Shown in pieces: positions 8,803 through 17,776 of a DNA stretch of 64,000 nt. Position 1 is the stretch's first letter. The number at the start of each line of letters is the position of its first letter. This DNA comes from Exilibacterium tricleocarpae (GTDB lineage Bacteria; Pseudomonadota; Gammaproteobacteria; Pseudomonadales; Cellvibrionaceae), in NCBI RefSeq assembly GCF_007004655.1, contig NZ_ML660093.1, positions 167,197-231,196 on the forward strand, given 5' to 3'. The position numbers were made by a program, and so were the translations under genes. The notes under the pieces were generated by a model. That model made no database searches. It was given only the letters and a program-made list of their open reading frames with translations, and was not told the origin of the DNA.

Positions 8803-8951
8803 GCGGCAAGTGATGCTCGAGGCGAGTACAGCAGCCCGGCAGCCGCAACCGGCAGCCGGGTTATGCTGCCTGGGGAACATCGAAATGGTTTCTTCGCAAG
8901 CCATGCCCTCGATGGTCCCCCAGGGTTAGCCGAGCGCTAGGGGGCTATTTT

Positions 8952-9401
8952 ATGGAAGATGTAGGTGCAAGCGAGAAAAGCCATATCAGTGACATTGTTA
9001 AGGCGCTGAATAGCGGTGTAGATTTTTACACCCAGGCGCGGGACAAGGTCAACGATCCCGCGCTCGCAACCTTGTTTGAATTCACGGCAAATAAGCGCCG
9101 GCAGATCATAGAAAGGTTTCAGCCCTACATCGAAGCTGAAAAAGGGGCGCCGGAAGAAGGGAATTCTTTTGTCCTTGAGACACGCAAACTGTACACCAAC
9201 ATTCTCGCGCTGGTGGTCCCCGATTCAGAGTATGCCTACATCCAACAGTTATACGAAGTTGAAGAGAATACGTTGAAAGCCATTATTGCCGCCCTGGACG
9301 AAGAGCCCGCTGTCGACTGCCGTGCCGTGCTGGTGAACGCTTACGACGAGGTCGGAGAGTGCCAGGATAAATTGCGGGCCCAGATAAAAACCAGGAAGTG
9401 A
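8952..9401 (+). CDS. PA2169/DUF2383 family four-helix-bundle protein
   Basis: The 149-residue protein is wholly helical by pattern, and has the DUF2383 layout: a first helix with DIVKALNSGVDFYTQARDKV, a second with LATLFEFTANKRRQIIERF, then two long C-terminal helices. The family (PA2169 of Pseudomonas as reference) has a ferritin-like four-helix bundle and unknown function. It often sits with stress genes, as here between a small lipoprotein and a Pmp3-type gene. No metal-binding ExxH pairs typical of true ferritins are seen. No clear Shine-Dalgarno precedes the ATG, but the frame is fully family-like from its first residues. Confidence 0.85.
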   Translation: MEDVGASEKSHISDIVKALNSGVDFYTQARDKVNDPALATLFEFTANKRRQIIERFQPYIEAEKGAPEEGNSFVLETRKLYTNILALVVPDSEYAYIQQLYEVEENTLKAIIAALDEEPAVDCRAVLVNAYDEVGECQDKLRAQIKTRK

Positions 9402-9512
9402 ATCCACCTTGCGGCGCGGACTCGGGTAAGTGAGACCGCTCCTGTTGTGCCGCTTAAATGGCGTGGTTTGTCAGGTGTGATTGGCACGACAGCGTGTTAT
9501 TGAGGAGGCATT

Positions 9513-9671
9513 ATGGATTTTATTCGCGTATTGGTGGCGATTTTGCTGCCACCCTTAGGCGTGTTTCTGCAAGTCGGTATCGGTGGCGCGTTCTGGTTGA
9601 ATATACTATTGACGCTGCTGGGTTATATTCCCGGCATTGTACATGCCGTTTGGATTATAGCCAAGAAGTGA
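9513..9671 (+). CDS. YqaE/Pmp3 family small membrane protein
   Basis: A 52-residue protein with two membrane helices. It begins MDFIRVLVAILLPPLGVFLQ and continues with GGAFWLNILLTLLGYIPGIV and HAVWIIAKK. The PPLGVFL turn, the LNI.LT.LGYIPG.(I/V)HA motif and the length are diagnostic of the Pmp3/UPF0057 family, known from yeast and plants as salt- and cold-stress proteins that affect membrane potential. GAGGAGG (9502-9508) lies 4 bases before the ATG. It is the last of the run of small stress genes and converges with the phospholipase D gene. Confidence 0.93.
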   Translation: MDFIRVLVAILLPPLGVFLQVGIGGAFWLNILLTLLGYIPGIVHAVWIIAKK

Positions 9672-9726
9672 AGCCCGCAGCCGAGGCCCGCAGTATTGGA
9701 TGAGTGCCGGATTTGGCACCGGCCTC

Positions 9727-10884
9727 TCAGAGTTGCTCGATCAACAGGCGAGCAAGGCGCTCCTTGGCGCGCAGCCAGGTGCTGCGGCCTTTCCATGCAG
9801 CGAGCGTTAGTTGCTCGGCGTGGCTGCAATCGGCAATGAAATCACTTTCCAGCTCGGCGGCTAACGCGGGCGATAAAACAACAGCGCAGCACTCTTCATC
9901 CTTACCCAGGGAGCGGTGATTCAGATTAGCCGATCCCACACAAGCCAGGGTGCCGTCGACCGTCATCAGTTTCGCATGCAGCATGGTGCGCTGGTAAATC
10001 CATATCTTGACGCCACCGGCGAGCAGACGCTCGAAACTGAGCTGCCCGGCGAGCTGCGGAAGCCGCTTGTCGATGTACTTGCCGGGCAACAGCAGGCGTA
10101 CCTCCACGCCCCGTTGTGCGGCAGCACAGAGTATGTCGACCAACTTCGCGTCGGGTACGAAATAAGCCGTTACTATCGTCAGGGATTGCCGGCTCACCGA
10201 CACCAGCGCGCGCAGCAGGGAAGCCATTTCGGTCCACCCGATAGTCGAGGAGGCGCGCACAATCTGCACGGGCTCGCCGTCGGGGTGCGCCGGTGTCGGC
10301 GTGCGTTGCCCGTCCCAGGTCCAGTCGCCCGCTTCGTTCCAGTTGTCGAGAAAGGCGGATTTCAATCCCCGAACCGCCGGGCCATCCAGCTTGAAATGCG
10401 TCTCTCGCCATTCACTTGGGTTACTGGCATTTCCCTCCCACTCTTCGGCAATACCCACGCCGCCGGTGAAGCCGATGCGGTCGTCGATAACGAGAATTTT
10501 GCGATGCGTGCGTTTGTCGTTGCGCCACAAACGCCAGGTGGCGAGCGGGCGAAACCAACGCACTTCGACACCCGCGCTTTGCATTTTCTCTACCAGGGTT
10601 ACGGATATCGTTTTTGCCCCAAAAGCGTCCAGCAGTACCCGCACGGTTTTACCCTCGCGGGCTTTCGCAGCCAAGGCATCCGCGAAGCGCCGGGCTATGT
10701 CGCCCTGCCAGTAAACAAAAGTTTCAAAGTCTACGCTGTCTTGCGCCTGTGCAATTGCCGCCAGCATGGCCGGGAAGATCTCAGCTCCGTTTTGCAGGGC
10801 TTTCAATCGGTTGCCATCGATAAAGGGAACCCCCAGTGCGTACTCCAATTGAACTTGGTAATAAGTAATGTTTTTACTATGCAT
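9727..10884 (-). CDS. Cardiolipin synthase-like phospholipase D
   Basis: This 385-residue protein has two phospholipase D active-site motifs of the HxKx4D type: HRKILVIDDRIGFTGG at about residues 130-145 and HAKLMTVDGTLACVGSAN at about 300-318. Each is followed by the conserved G-G/S-x-N region. Bacterial cardiolipin synthases of the ClsB/ClsC type have this layout and length and join phosphatidyl groups at the inner membrane. There is no N-terminal membrane helix as in ClsA, so a ClsB-like enzyme is the best match, with a less specific phosphatidyltransferase as the alternative. The ATG at 10884 has a poor ribosome site. The gene lies next to a sigma-54 regulator and near a lipid kinase, consistent with membrane-lipid remodelling under stress. 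Confidence 0.87.
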   Translation of the reverse strand: MHSKNITYYQVQLEYALGVPFIDGNRLKALQNGAEIFPAMLAAIAQAQDSVDFETFVYWQGDIARRFADALAAKAREGKTVRVLLDAFGAKTISVTLVEKMQSAGVEVRWFRPLATWRLWRNDKRTHRKILVIDDRIGFTGGVGIAEEWEGNASNPSEWRETHFKLDGPAVRGLKSAFLDNWNEAGDWTWDGQRTPTPAHPDGEPVQIVRASSTIGWTEMASLLRALVSVSRQSLTIVTAYFVPDAKLVDILCAAAQRGVEVRLLLPGKYIDKRLPQLAGQLSFERLLAGGVKIWIYQRTMLHAKLMTVDGTLACVGSANLNHRSLGKDEECCAVVLSPALAAELESDFIADCSHAEQLTLAAWKGRSTWLRAKERLARLLIEQL

Positions 10885-11135
10885 ATTGTAAATCTTTCAA
10901 TTCTTTATGTTTGTTTATCCGGTGGTCCGAACATCGAGTCAAGGTACCGGTCAAGAGGATTGAGGTTTTGACGCCGGCTACATTCTATACGACCCCATGC
11001 CGGCTGGCATGTTTTAGCCGCTACGGTTGCCACTGAACAACGCAGAAATGTGCACGTTGCAGCAATAGTAAGAAAATAATATCGGCGTAATATAGGTTGT
11101 CGCAGGCGACCAGAAAGGGGTGCTGTTAGTGATTG

Positions 11136-12530
11136 TCAGGAGGTCTGCAAATCGTATTTCTGGATACGGTAGCGCAGCGTCTCCCGCGTAGTACCCAGCA
11201 CCCTGGCGGTTTCTGCGATGTTGTAGCTGTTGAGTTGCAGTGCGGTTTGAATGATATGGCTGTCCATTGCGTCCAGTGACATGCTGCCGTCCAACTGGAT
11301 GGTAATGGTGTCGCGGGATGCACCGGCGCCCATAGCTTTCGCGGACCCGGGTGTACAATTTTCCTCCAGTTGCAGCCATCTGATCGGAAATTCCTCGCCC
11401 GATGACAGTAGCACGCAGCGCTCGATAACATTGCGCAATTCGCGCACATTGCCTGGCCAACCGTAACTCAGCAGTTTCTCCCATACCTCGTCCGGTACTA
11501 TTTCCACATGTTTATTGGCTTTGGCATTGTATTCCGCCACAATGCTCGGCAGCATTTCAACCAGGTCGTCCTTGCGCTCCCGCAACGGCGGCAGGGTTAC
11601 GCAAAAGACACTCAAGCGGTGATAGAGGTCCTCGCGGAACCTGCCCTCAGCGGCTGCCTGCTCCAGATTGATACCGGTGGCGGCGATGATCTGTGCGTCC
11701 ACGGTGATTTCGCGTTCGCTCCCCAGCCGACGCAGCCGCCTGTCTTCGATAGCCTTTAACAGTTTAGTCTGCAAATCGATATCCATGTCACCGATTTCAT
11801 CCAAAAACAAGGTACCGCCGTCGGCCTGTTCCAGCAGCCCGCGGTGGCGGCTTTTGGCCCCGGTAAAAGCGCCGGCTTCGTGGCCGAACAACTCTGACTC
11901 TATCAAATCCCTTGGCAGGGCGGCGCAATTGAGTTCCACCAGCGGGCCGTTTTTGCGCAGGCCCGTGTGATGGATGATGCGTGCCGCCAGTCCCTTGCCG
12001 GTGCCGGTTTCCCCGGTAATGATCATGGTGCTGATCGGCACCTCGGCCAGCCGCCGCAACATGTCTTTCAATGTTCGCACCGCTTCGCTGTTGCCCACAT
12101 AGGCATCGAGTTGATAGCGTTTGGTATCGGCTGCGGAGTAGCTCTGCAGGCGACGGGTTGTCTGGGAAGCACGCAGGGCGCGCTTGAGCACCTTGTCCAG
12201 GCGCCTTTGATCAAAGGGTTTTTCCAGAAAATCGTAGGCCAGCTCATCGATGCGTTCCATATCGGTATCGCCATCGGCTGCGATGGCAAATACCCACTCG
12301 CTGTAGTCGATTTGCTGGTGCAATTCCTCCAGGTAATCGAGGATATTGCCGTCGGGCAGTCCTAAATCCGCGATAATTACATGGGGATTGAGTTCGTCTT
12401 CAAGCAGGTAATGCCGCGCTTTTTCGACACTGGTTGCGACTTCGACCTGCCAACCTTTTTTGCGGTAATACCGGGCAATACCGCCACCGGTATCGGCGTC
12501 GTGCTCAATTACGAGTAGTTTGTCGGCCAT
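11136..12530 (-). CDS. NtrC-type sigma-54-dependent response regulator
   Basis: The start at 12530 is preferred because AGGGA lies 9 bases upstream; an ATG at 12557 lacks a site. The 464 residues comprise a receiver domain (about 1-120, with the acceptor Asp in VIIADLGLPDG and the Lys in LEKPF), an AAA+ domain with Walker A GETGTGKG, the sigma-54 contact loop GAFTGAKSRH and Walker B GGTLFLDEIGDMD, and a C-terminal Fis-type helix-turn-helix (NIAETARVLGTTRETLRYRI). It therefore should activate sigma-54 promoters after phosphorylation. No histidine kinase is adjacent, so it is an orphan regulator in this window. Possible targets are the promoter candidates at 1494 and 7928. A divergent lipid kinase gene shares its upstream region. 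Confidence 0.95.
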   Translation of the reverse strand: MADKLLVIEHDADTGGGIARYYRKKGWQVEVATSVEKARHYLLEDELNPHVIIADLGLPDGNILDYLEELHQQIDYSEWVFAIAADGDTDMERIDELAYDFLEKPFDQRRLDKVLKRALRASQTTRRLQSYSAADTKRYQLDAYVGNSEAVRTLKDMLRRLAEVPISTMIITGETGTGKGLAARIIHHTGLRKNGPLVELNCAALPRDLIESELFGHEAGAFTGAKSRHRGLLEQADGGTLFLDEIGDMDIDLQTKLLKAIEDRRLRRLGSEREITVDAQIIAATGINLEQAAAEGRFREDLYHRLSVFCVTLPPLRERKDDLVEMLPSIVAEYNAKANKHVEIVPDEVWEKLLSYGWPGNVRELRNVIERCVLLSSGEEFPIRWLQLEENCTPGSAKAMGAGASRDTITIQLDGSMSLDAMDSHIIQTALQLNSYNIAETARVLGTTRETLRYRIQKYDLQTS

Positions 12531-12785
12531 GGCGAGGTCCCTGAGGAGGTTTACCATCCAGTGATCGGGATTATACGAGACTTCTCAGTCCGACTGTTAA
12601 TATATTCTGCCCGGTCAGTCTTTGTGAATGGGAACCGGTGTTTCCAGGTTTTACAGGACAGGGCTCCTGTTGGCTGGTACAGAAAATGCTTGCTGAAGGC
12701 CAGTGCGCGCAAGGCAATAGGTTCACTGAACAGCTGTTATTGGCAAGGGTGCTATTTATACAGGAAGCGAACAAGGGGAGTGCAA

Positions 12786-13694
12786 TTGGTTAGGCAACCA
12801 CCGTTGATATTGTTTTCCAACAGTGCATCGGGAAGCGCCCAGGGTGATCGACTACTGGCTCTTTGGCGCGAGCTGGTACCCTCGTACAGGCGGAGCGAGA
12901 CGTTTATTCTGGAGCCGGAGGCCGAGTTCGATGCACTGCTCACCCGGGCGCTTTTGTATTGCGAGCGCTGTAACGGCGTGTTGGTGGTGGCCGGGGGTGA
13001 CGGCACTATCAGCAGTGTGATCAACAAAATAGCGGGGCGGTCAATAACCATGGCGGTGGTGCCTCAGGGGACCTTCAATTTTTTCGCCCGCAATTACAAT
13101 ATTCCGCTGGAACCGGATGCCGCGCTACGGTTTGTGTTGAGTGCCGAACCGGTAACGCTGCCGCTGGCTTGCCTCAACGATCGCTCCTTTGTCGTCAGTG
13201 TAGGCCTGGGGCTGTATCCGAAGGTGATAGCCGCCCGCGAATCCCACCAGCAGGTAGCCGGTCGCAGTGGCTTCAGTGCCATTGTTTCCGGTGTCTGGAC
13301 GCTGTTGCGGGAGCGGCATATCAGCCGCGCTAAACTACATTACAACGGCAATACCCAACGGCTGGCGACACCGCTGTTGATGGTCATTCACAATCGCCGC
13401 CAACTCGAGCAGCTCGATAGTCGCTTTCAAGGTGATCCGCAACGACTGGCCGTGTTGCGGGTGCATCCGGTATCTTTTGGCGCAATGTTGCGGCTGCTGG
13501 CAAATGGACTGCTGGGACGACTGCTCGATGAAGAGAATATTGATTGCTTCAACACGGACGAACTGCGGGTAGAGATAAGGCGTCGCCGGGTGCAGGTGGC
13601 GCTGGACGGTGAGCTGATAAAAATGAGACTGCCGCTGCGGTTTCATATCCGCCGTCACGGTGTGCGCTGCCTGCTCAACGGGGATACATCGTGA
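12786..13694 (+). CDS. Diacylglycerol/lipid kinase family protein
   Basis: The catalytic fold begins LILFSNSASGSAQG and carries GVLVVAGGDGTISSVINKIA and VPQGTFNFFARNYNIP. These match the GGDGT nucleotide-binding motif and the GTxNxFA motif of the diacylglycerol kinase catalytic family (DagK/YegS type). I place the start at TTG 12786, or GTG 12780, because AAGGGGAG lies just upstream and the domain begins only a few residues later. An ATG at 12561 would add about 75 residues that look non-coding. The result, 302 residues, fits the family. The substrate lipid is unknown. The end overlaps the next gene by 4 bases (GTGA), indicating translational coupling with a phosphoesterase. Confidence 0.88.
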   Translation: MVRQPPLILFSNSASGSAQGDRLLALWRELVPSYRRSETFILEPEAEFDALLTRALLYCERCNGVLVVAGGDGTISSVINKIAGRSITMAVVPQGTFNFFARNYNIPLEPDAALRFVLSAEPVTLPLACLNDRSFVVSVGLGLYPKVIAARESHQQVAGRSGFSAIVSGVWTLLRERHISRAKLHYNGNTQRLATPLLMVIHNRRQLEQLDSRFQGDPQRLAVLRVHPVSFGAMLRLLANGLLGRLLDEENIDCFNTDELRVEIRRRRVQVALDGELIKMRLPLRFHIRRHGVRCLLNGDTS

Positions 13695-14485
13695 TCGTAG
13701 TGCAGTTGTCCGATACGCATTTCGGCAGGGAAAATCCAGTCGTCGTCGACGCGTTGCGGCGTTGTCTGCAGGCGCAGAGTCCGGACCTGTTGCTGGTATC
13801 CGGCGATATCACCCAGCGCGCGCGCGGCGGGCAGTTTCGCGCGGCCGGCAATTTTTTAGCGGATTTGCCCGCCCCGCGGGTGCTGAGTATTCCGGGCAAC
13901 CACGATATTCCTCTCTACAACCTGGTCGCTCGCCTGCTGTGGCCTTATCGCGGTTATTGCCGTGTCCTCGGCGATGAGCTGGAACCGGCTTATATCTCCG
14001 ATACCTTGTGTGTGATTTGCGTGAACACGGTGCGGCGCTACCGTCATGCCGGCGGCTGTATCAATGTTGCCCAGATCGAGCAGGTCGGTGAAAGCTTGAG
14101 TGTCGCGCCGGCGTCTGCGATTAAAGTGGTGGTGGCGCATCATCCTTTTGCCGTGATGTTACCGAGCGATGTTAAACACCGCGTCCGCGGTGCGACAGCG
14201 GCACTGAGGGCCTGGTCCCGACAGGGTGTCGATCTACTGTTGGGAGGACACATCCACTATCCGTTTATGGCGCCGCTGCGCGAACACGTCACCGGGCTCA
14301 AGGGCGACCCCTGGGTGGTACAGGCCGGTACCGCTGTGTCGCGCCGGGTGCGAAGCGGCATGCCCAATTCGTTTGTACGCCTGCAACTCGACGGCGGCCG
14401 CGCCGGAGTTTGCCTGCAGCGGTGGGATTACAGCCGGGCGCAGGACGCCTTTATGCTGGCGCAAAGTTTTACGCCTTGGCGCTGA
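13691..14485 (+). CDS. Calcineurin-like metallophosphoesterase
   Basis: The 264-residue protein has all the metal-binding blocks of the family: QLSDTHFG near the N-terminus, LLVSGDITQRA, SIPGNHDIPL, VVAHHPF and LLGGHIHYPF. These bind two metal ions and cleave phosphomonoesters or diesters in the cytoplasm. The start GTG at 13691 overlaps the stop of the lipid kinase gene by four bases, and the domain begins at residue 3, so this start is secure. The pairing with a lipid kinase suggests the two act on related phospholipid or lipid-phosphate metabolites, but the substrate is not known. Confidence 0.92.
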   Translation: MIVVQLSDTHFGRENPVVVDALRRCLQAQSPDLLLVSGDITQRARGGQFRAAGNFLADLPAPRVLSIPGNHDIPLYNLVARLLWPYRGYCRVLGDELEPAYISDTLCVICVNTVRRYRHAGGCINVAQIEQVGESLSVAPASAIKVVVAHHPFAVMLPSDVKHRVRGATAALRAWSRQGVDLLLGGHIHYPFMAPLREHVTGLKGDPWVVQAGTAVSRRVRSGMPNSFVRLQLDGGRAGVCLQRWDYSRAQDAFMLAQSFTPWR

Positions 14486-14563
14486 GCCGGCGGAGGTGAG
14501 GGTGTCGCTGTGGTTGCAGGGCGGTGTGAGCAGGAGCCGATGTATAACCTGGTGCTTGATAAA

Positions 14564-14623
14564 GAGTTGGCGTGCTACTTGATGAGTTGGCGTGCTACTT
14601 GATGAGTTGGCATGCTACTTGAT
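14564..14623. repeat. Three 20-bp tandem repeats followed by 12-bp purine-rich repeats
   Basis: The unit gagttggcgtgctacttgat occurs at 14564, 14584 and 14604, the third with one change (cat for cgt). It is followed at 14624-14668 by imperfect agagagatcga-type repeats. The array lies 120-180 bases before the OmpA-family lipoprotein gene. Confidence 0.9.
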
Positions 14624-14744
14624 AGAGAGATCGATAGAGAGATCGAAAGAGAAGCGATAGAGAGTATACATATTACTTGATGGATAGTTGTCAGGTGGCC
14701 ATTTCGTTTTTCTCTGCTACCCGTTAACCAAAAAGAGGTGTTTT

Positions 14745-16178
14745 ATGAACAGGCTATACAGGCCGATTTTTTTGTTATTGATGGTGTGTGGCTTAGCGGC
14801 CTGCGTATCAGTGGAGTATACCAAAGACGCAGTGCTTGAGCGAGGTAATGCGATTGCGCAACTGCGCGATGAGCTGGAACAGGCCCGCGGCGAGGAGATG
14901 GAGCTTACCGCTCCTATCGCCATGCAGGCTGCTGTCGAAAAATACGCGCTGGCGTTGGAGACGGCCAAAGACACTGTTGAGGTCGACGCCGGTGTCGCCA
15001 TTGCCCGTGAAGGGCTGGCGGATTTAGAGCGGGCCAGGGCTCAAGCCGTGCAAAGCAGGCAAGTGCTGCGCCGGGCCTACATGCTGCGCAACCGCGTTTT
15101 GGATGCCGAGGCGACCGAGCATTATCCCGAGCGTTTCGAGGACGCCGAGGAGGCACTGACAGACGCGGCCCGGCAGTTGGAACAGGGCGATGCCGAGAGC
15201 GCCCGCGCCGCGCGGGATGAGCTGATTCCCATCTATAACCAGTTGGAGTTGGACAGTTTAAAAAAAGGGTTATCCGCCCAGGCGGTAGCGGCGCTGCAAG
15301 AGGCCCGGGATGTGGACGCCGATAAGTATGCCCCGAAAAGCTTTGAGCTGGCACGACAGCAACTCGCTCTGATGGAGCAGATATTGGAGGTCGACAAGGC
15401 GCAGTTGGAGAAGGCGCAGTTTCATGCCGCCGAGGCCAGGTATCTGGCCGCGCGCGCTGTCCAGATCACCCGTTTGGTAAAAAGCTTTGAACGGCGTGAC
15501 TTCTCCCGCGAGGACATGGTGCTCTGGTACCATCAGCAACTGGATGTCCTGGGTAAAAAGCTGAATAAAGACCTGGCTTACGACAAGACCAACCGCGAGC
15601 TTATTGACGAACTGGGGTATGCCGTCACCCGCCTGCAAACGGGACTGAAGGACCGCACCCGAACCTTGGCCGAGAAGCAGTCCACCATCGATAAGCTCGA
15701 ACAGGAACTGGTGATGACCATGGTCAACGACCAGCGCGAAGCGTATGTGCGCGAGTCGCGTCGCGCCCGGTTCACCGATCTGGAGGAGTCCTTTTCGGCC
15801 GATGAGGCTGTCGTGGTGCAGAACAGTGATGCCGTCGTGATTCAAGCCCACGGTATCTATTTCCCGGTCGACAGCGCCGATATTGAGGTACAGAATTACC
15901 CGCTGCTCAGCAAGCTGGTCGGCGCTATAGGGTTGTTCGATAACGCGAAAATCAAAGTCTACGGCCATACCGACGCCACCGGCAGCAGGGCGCGGAACCT
16001 GCGCCTGTCCAAGGAACGGGCTGCTAATGTGAAGTTGTTCTTAACGACCGTGGGAATGTTGGCGCCGGACCGGGTAGCGGTGAATGGGTTCGGTGAATTG
16101 TACCCGGTAGCCAGCAATGAAAACGATCGAGGTCGTGCTTTAAACCGGCGTATCGATATTCATATCATGAAACCCTGA
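14745..16178 (+). CDS. OmpA-family lipoprotein with N-terminal DUF4398 helical domain
   Basis: The start at 14745 follows AGAGG by about 7 bases and gives a clean lipoprotein signal with lipobox LAAC; a 14688 start would add 19 unlikely residues. The 477 residues include a long alanine- and glutamate-rich helical region (about 30-330) typical of DUF4398, which probably forms a coiled coil in the periplasm. The C-terminal OmpA-like domain (about 355-477) has GIYFPVDSADIEVQ, VYGHTDATGSRARN and LSKERAANV, followed by NDRGRALNRRIDIHI, the residues that grip diaminopimelate in peptidoglycan. So it likely tethers the outer membrane, via its lipid, to the cell wall. It appears to be a single-gene unit. 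Confidence 0.92.
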   Translation: MNRLYRPIFLLLMVCGLAACVSVEYTKDAVLERGNAIAQLRDELEQARGEEMELTAPIAMQAAVEKYALALETAKDTVEVDAGVAIAREGLADLERARAQAVQSRQVLRRAYMLRNRVLDAEATEHYPERFEDAEEALTDAARQLEQGDAESARAARDELIPIYNQLELDSLKKGLSAQAVAALQEARDVDADKYAPKSFELARQQLALMEQILEVDKAQLEKAQFHAAEARYLAARAVQITRLVKSFERRDFSREDMVLWYHQQLDVLGKKLNKDLAYDKTNRELIDELGYAVTRLQTGLKDRTRTLAEKQSTIDKLEQELVMTMVNDQREAYVRESRRARFTDLEESFSADEAVVVQNSDAVVIQAHGIYFPVDSADIEVQNYPLLSKLVGAIGLFDNAKIKVYGHTDATGSRARNLRLSKERAANVKLFLTTVGMLAPDRVAVNGFGELYPVASNENDRGRALNRRIDIHIMKP

Positions 16179-16555
16179 GCCGGGCTCGTTTGCCGGCCCG
16201 ACTCCCGCGATCGCGCCCGGGCCGGCCAACAAAATTCTGCGGTGTCGACAGGCCCGCCGCATTCGGTTGTTCGCCGGGGGCGCCCCGCTCCCGAAGCGGT
16301 GGAAATCAACCACGGCCATGTTGAAATCCCCCCCGCTGTGAACTATCCGCCGCCTGCTTTTATGGCCGGCCAAGGCGGGTTTGAGCGACACAAGGAGCCG
16401 TTGACCGAATGCAAGTGGTGTGACACGGTTTTGGTGCTTCCCGCGTTGTGCCGGGACTGATACCTGTGATGGAGTGAGAACCGGCTGACATGTCGTTTTT
16501 AACCCGGCTGGCTGCCGAATCAAACCTGCAATCACTGACCGGCGGCGATTGGTGT
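16179..16555. other. 377-base convergent gap, no gene recognised
   Basis: The gap lies between the ends of two converging genes. It is GC-rich with several short inverted repeats (for instance near 16180-16225), but none has a T-run that would make a confident terminator. Confidence 0.4.
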
Positions 16556-17776
16556 TTAGAAGTAATACCTGAAACGCAACGTCAGGCTTTTGGGCACATG
16601 GCCGAACTCGGATCTCAGTCTGCCGTCGTCCAGCCCGTCACCGGTACCCCAGAGTGCGGACACCAAAAAGTCGGCTTCATCGCTGACGGAGTACACAAAG
16701 TTGACCTGGTGCATAAAAGAACGACGGTGATCGTTGTCCATGTCTTTGAGGCTGCTTGCCAACAACAGATAGGTGCCGCGCAGCAGGGGAGTGATATCGT
16801 TGTTGACCGATATTCCCAGGGCGCGCCGCCCCAGCAGCGGTTGCAACTGGAACACGACGAGCGGATCGGTGATCTCATCGGCCAGGGCCATTTGTTCCTT
16901 TACCCCGAAGTGATTGTGATACCATTCCAGCGCGAGCAGCGTGCCCTCTTCGAATTGATAGTCGATGCCCGCGATATAAAACAACCCCTTATCGTCGCTT
17001 TCTTCCAGGTCGTAGTGAGCGCCCTCGATGCGCCAGCCGATACCCCGCCAGGCACTCTCAAACGAACCGCCGACCACTTGGTTGCCGCTGATGCTGCCGG
17101 CCGCCAGGCCGATCTCCGATTGTTCGCCGACCTGGCGTCGATAGTAGGTCGCCAGACTGTCTTCCAGTGCGGCATCGCCTTGCGGGGAAACGATGTAGGC
17201 GGTGGTAACAGAGGCGTGGGGCGAGGGGTACCAGTCGAGTGTGACACCGTCGATGCCCGGCTTATAGTCGGTGTCCAGATCGGTTGGCGCGAAGGCCCCG
17301 AACAGGTTGAGCGGCTGCCACAGGCGCCCGCTGCCCCAGTCGACCGGTTGGCGGCCAAGGGTGAAGGTGAAGTTGTCGACTTGACGTTTGTAGTAAGCGT
17401 GGTCCAACTCAATGCCGGCCCGGGTGGCACCGTTGTCGTCGCGTTGATCGAGCCAGTTGTCCCTGAGGTCTTGGTAGCGGAACAGGTCGCTCGAGTGCAC
17501 AGCCGCGCTTGGGAAACCGTCGAAGTGTTGCCGGGTCGTGCGGACATGCACCGACCACTCGGCGTGTTCGCGAATCTCATCCAGCATCAGGCGCAGCCCG
17601 ATTTGATCGGCTGTCAGGTACTCGCTTTCCCCCTCGATAAAACCGCTGTCGCCGGCGGCGGGTTTTGCGACCAGGCCCAATAGGGACGCGCGACCGGTAA
17701 GCTCGATGGCGCCGGCTGGGGCGATGCACAGCGCCAGTGCCAGGCCGGCAATTGCGGGTTTAAGCGAGAGCGGCAT
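16556..17776 (-). CDS. Outer-membrane beta-barrel protein
   Basis: The 406-residue product begins with a Sec signal (KPAIAGLALALCIAPAGA, then IELTGR) and ends in RFRYYF, the C-terminal aromatic signature that the BAM machinery recognises. The body has alternating amphipathic strands, such as WGSGRLWQPLNLFGAFAPTD, a motif reminiscent of DUF1302-type and alginate/porin-like barrels. It starts 17 bases inside the ABC ATPase gene, so it is the last gene of the exporter operon. Within the operon it is a natural candidate for the outer-membrane acceptor or pore of the LolA-like/ABC system. No named family was recognised with confidence. Confidence 0.8.
   Translation of the reverse strand: MPLSLKPAIAGLALALCIAPAGAIELTGRASLLGLVAKPAAGDSGFIEGESEYLTADQIGLRLMLDEIREHAEWSVHVRTTRQHFDGFPSAAVHSSDLFRYQDLRDNWLDQRDDNGATRAGIELDHAYYKRQVDNFTFTLGRQPVDWGSGRLWQPLNLFGAFAPTDLDTDYKPGIDGVTLDWYPSPHASVTTAYIVSPQGDAALEDSLATYYRRQVGEQSEIGLAAGSISGNQVVGGSFESAWRGIGWRIEGAHYDLEESDDKGLFYIAGIDYQFEEGTLLALEWYHNHFGVKEQMALADEITDPLVVFQLQPLLGRRALGISVNNDITPLLRGTYLLLASSLKDMDNDHRRSFMHQVNFVYSVSDEADFLVSALWGTGDGLDDGRLRSEFGHVPKSLTLRFRYYF

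Noticed and set aside
9484-9500. sigma-54 promoter before the Pmp3-type gene
   Set aside because: TGGCAC is present, but no TTGC-like box lies at the required spacing.
9916-10971. 351-codon plus-strand open frame over the phospholipase D gene
   Set aside because: It is the antisense of a strongly supported gene, lacks any domain, and results from GC-rich codon use.
16490-17683. 397-codon plus-strand open frame opposite the barrel gene
   Set aside because: The minus strand has signal peptide, barrel pattern and terminal Phe; the plus frame has no recognisable features.
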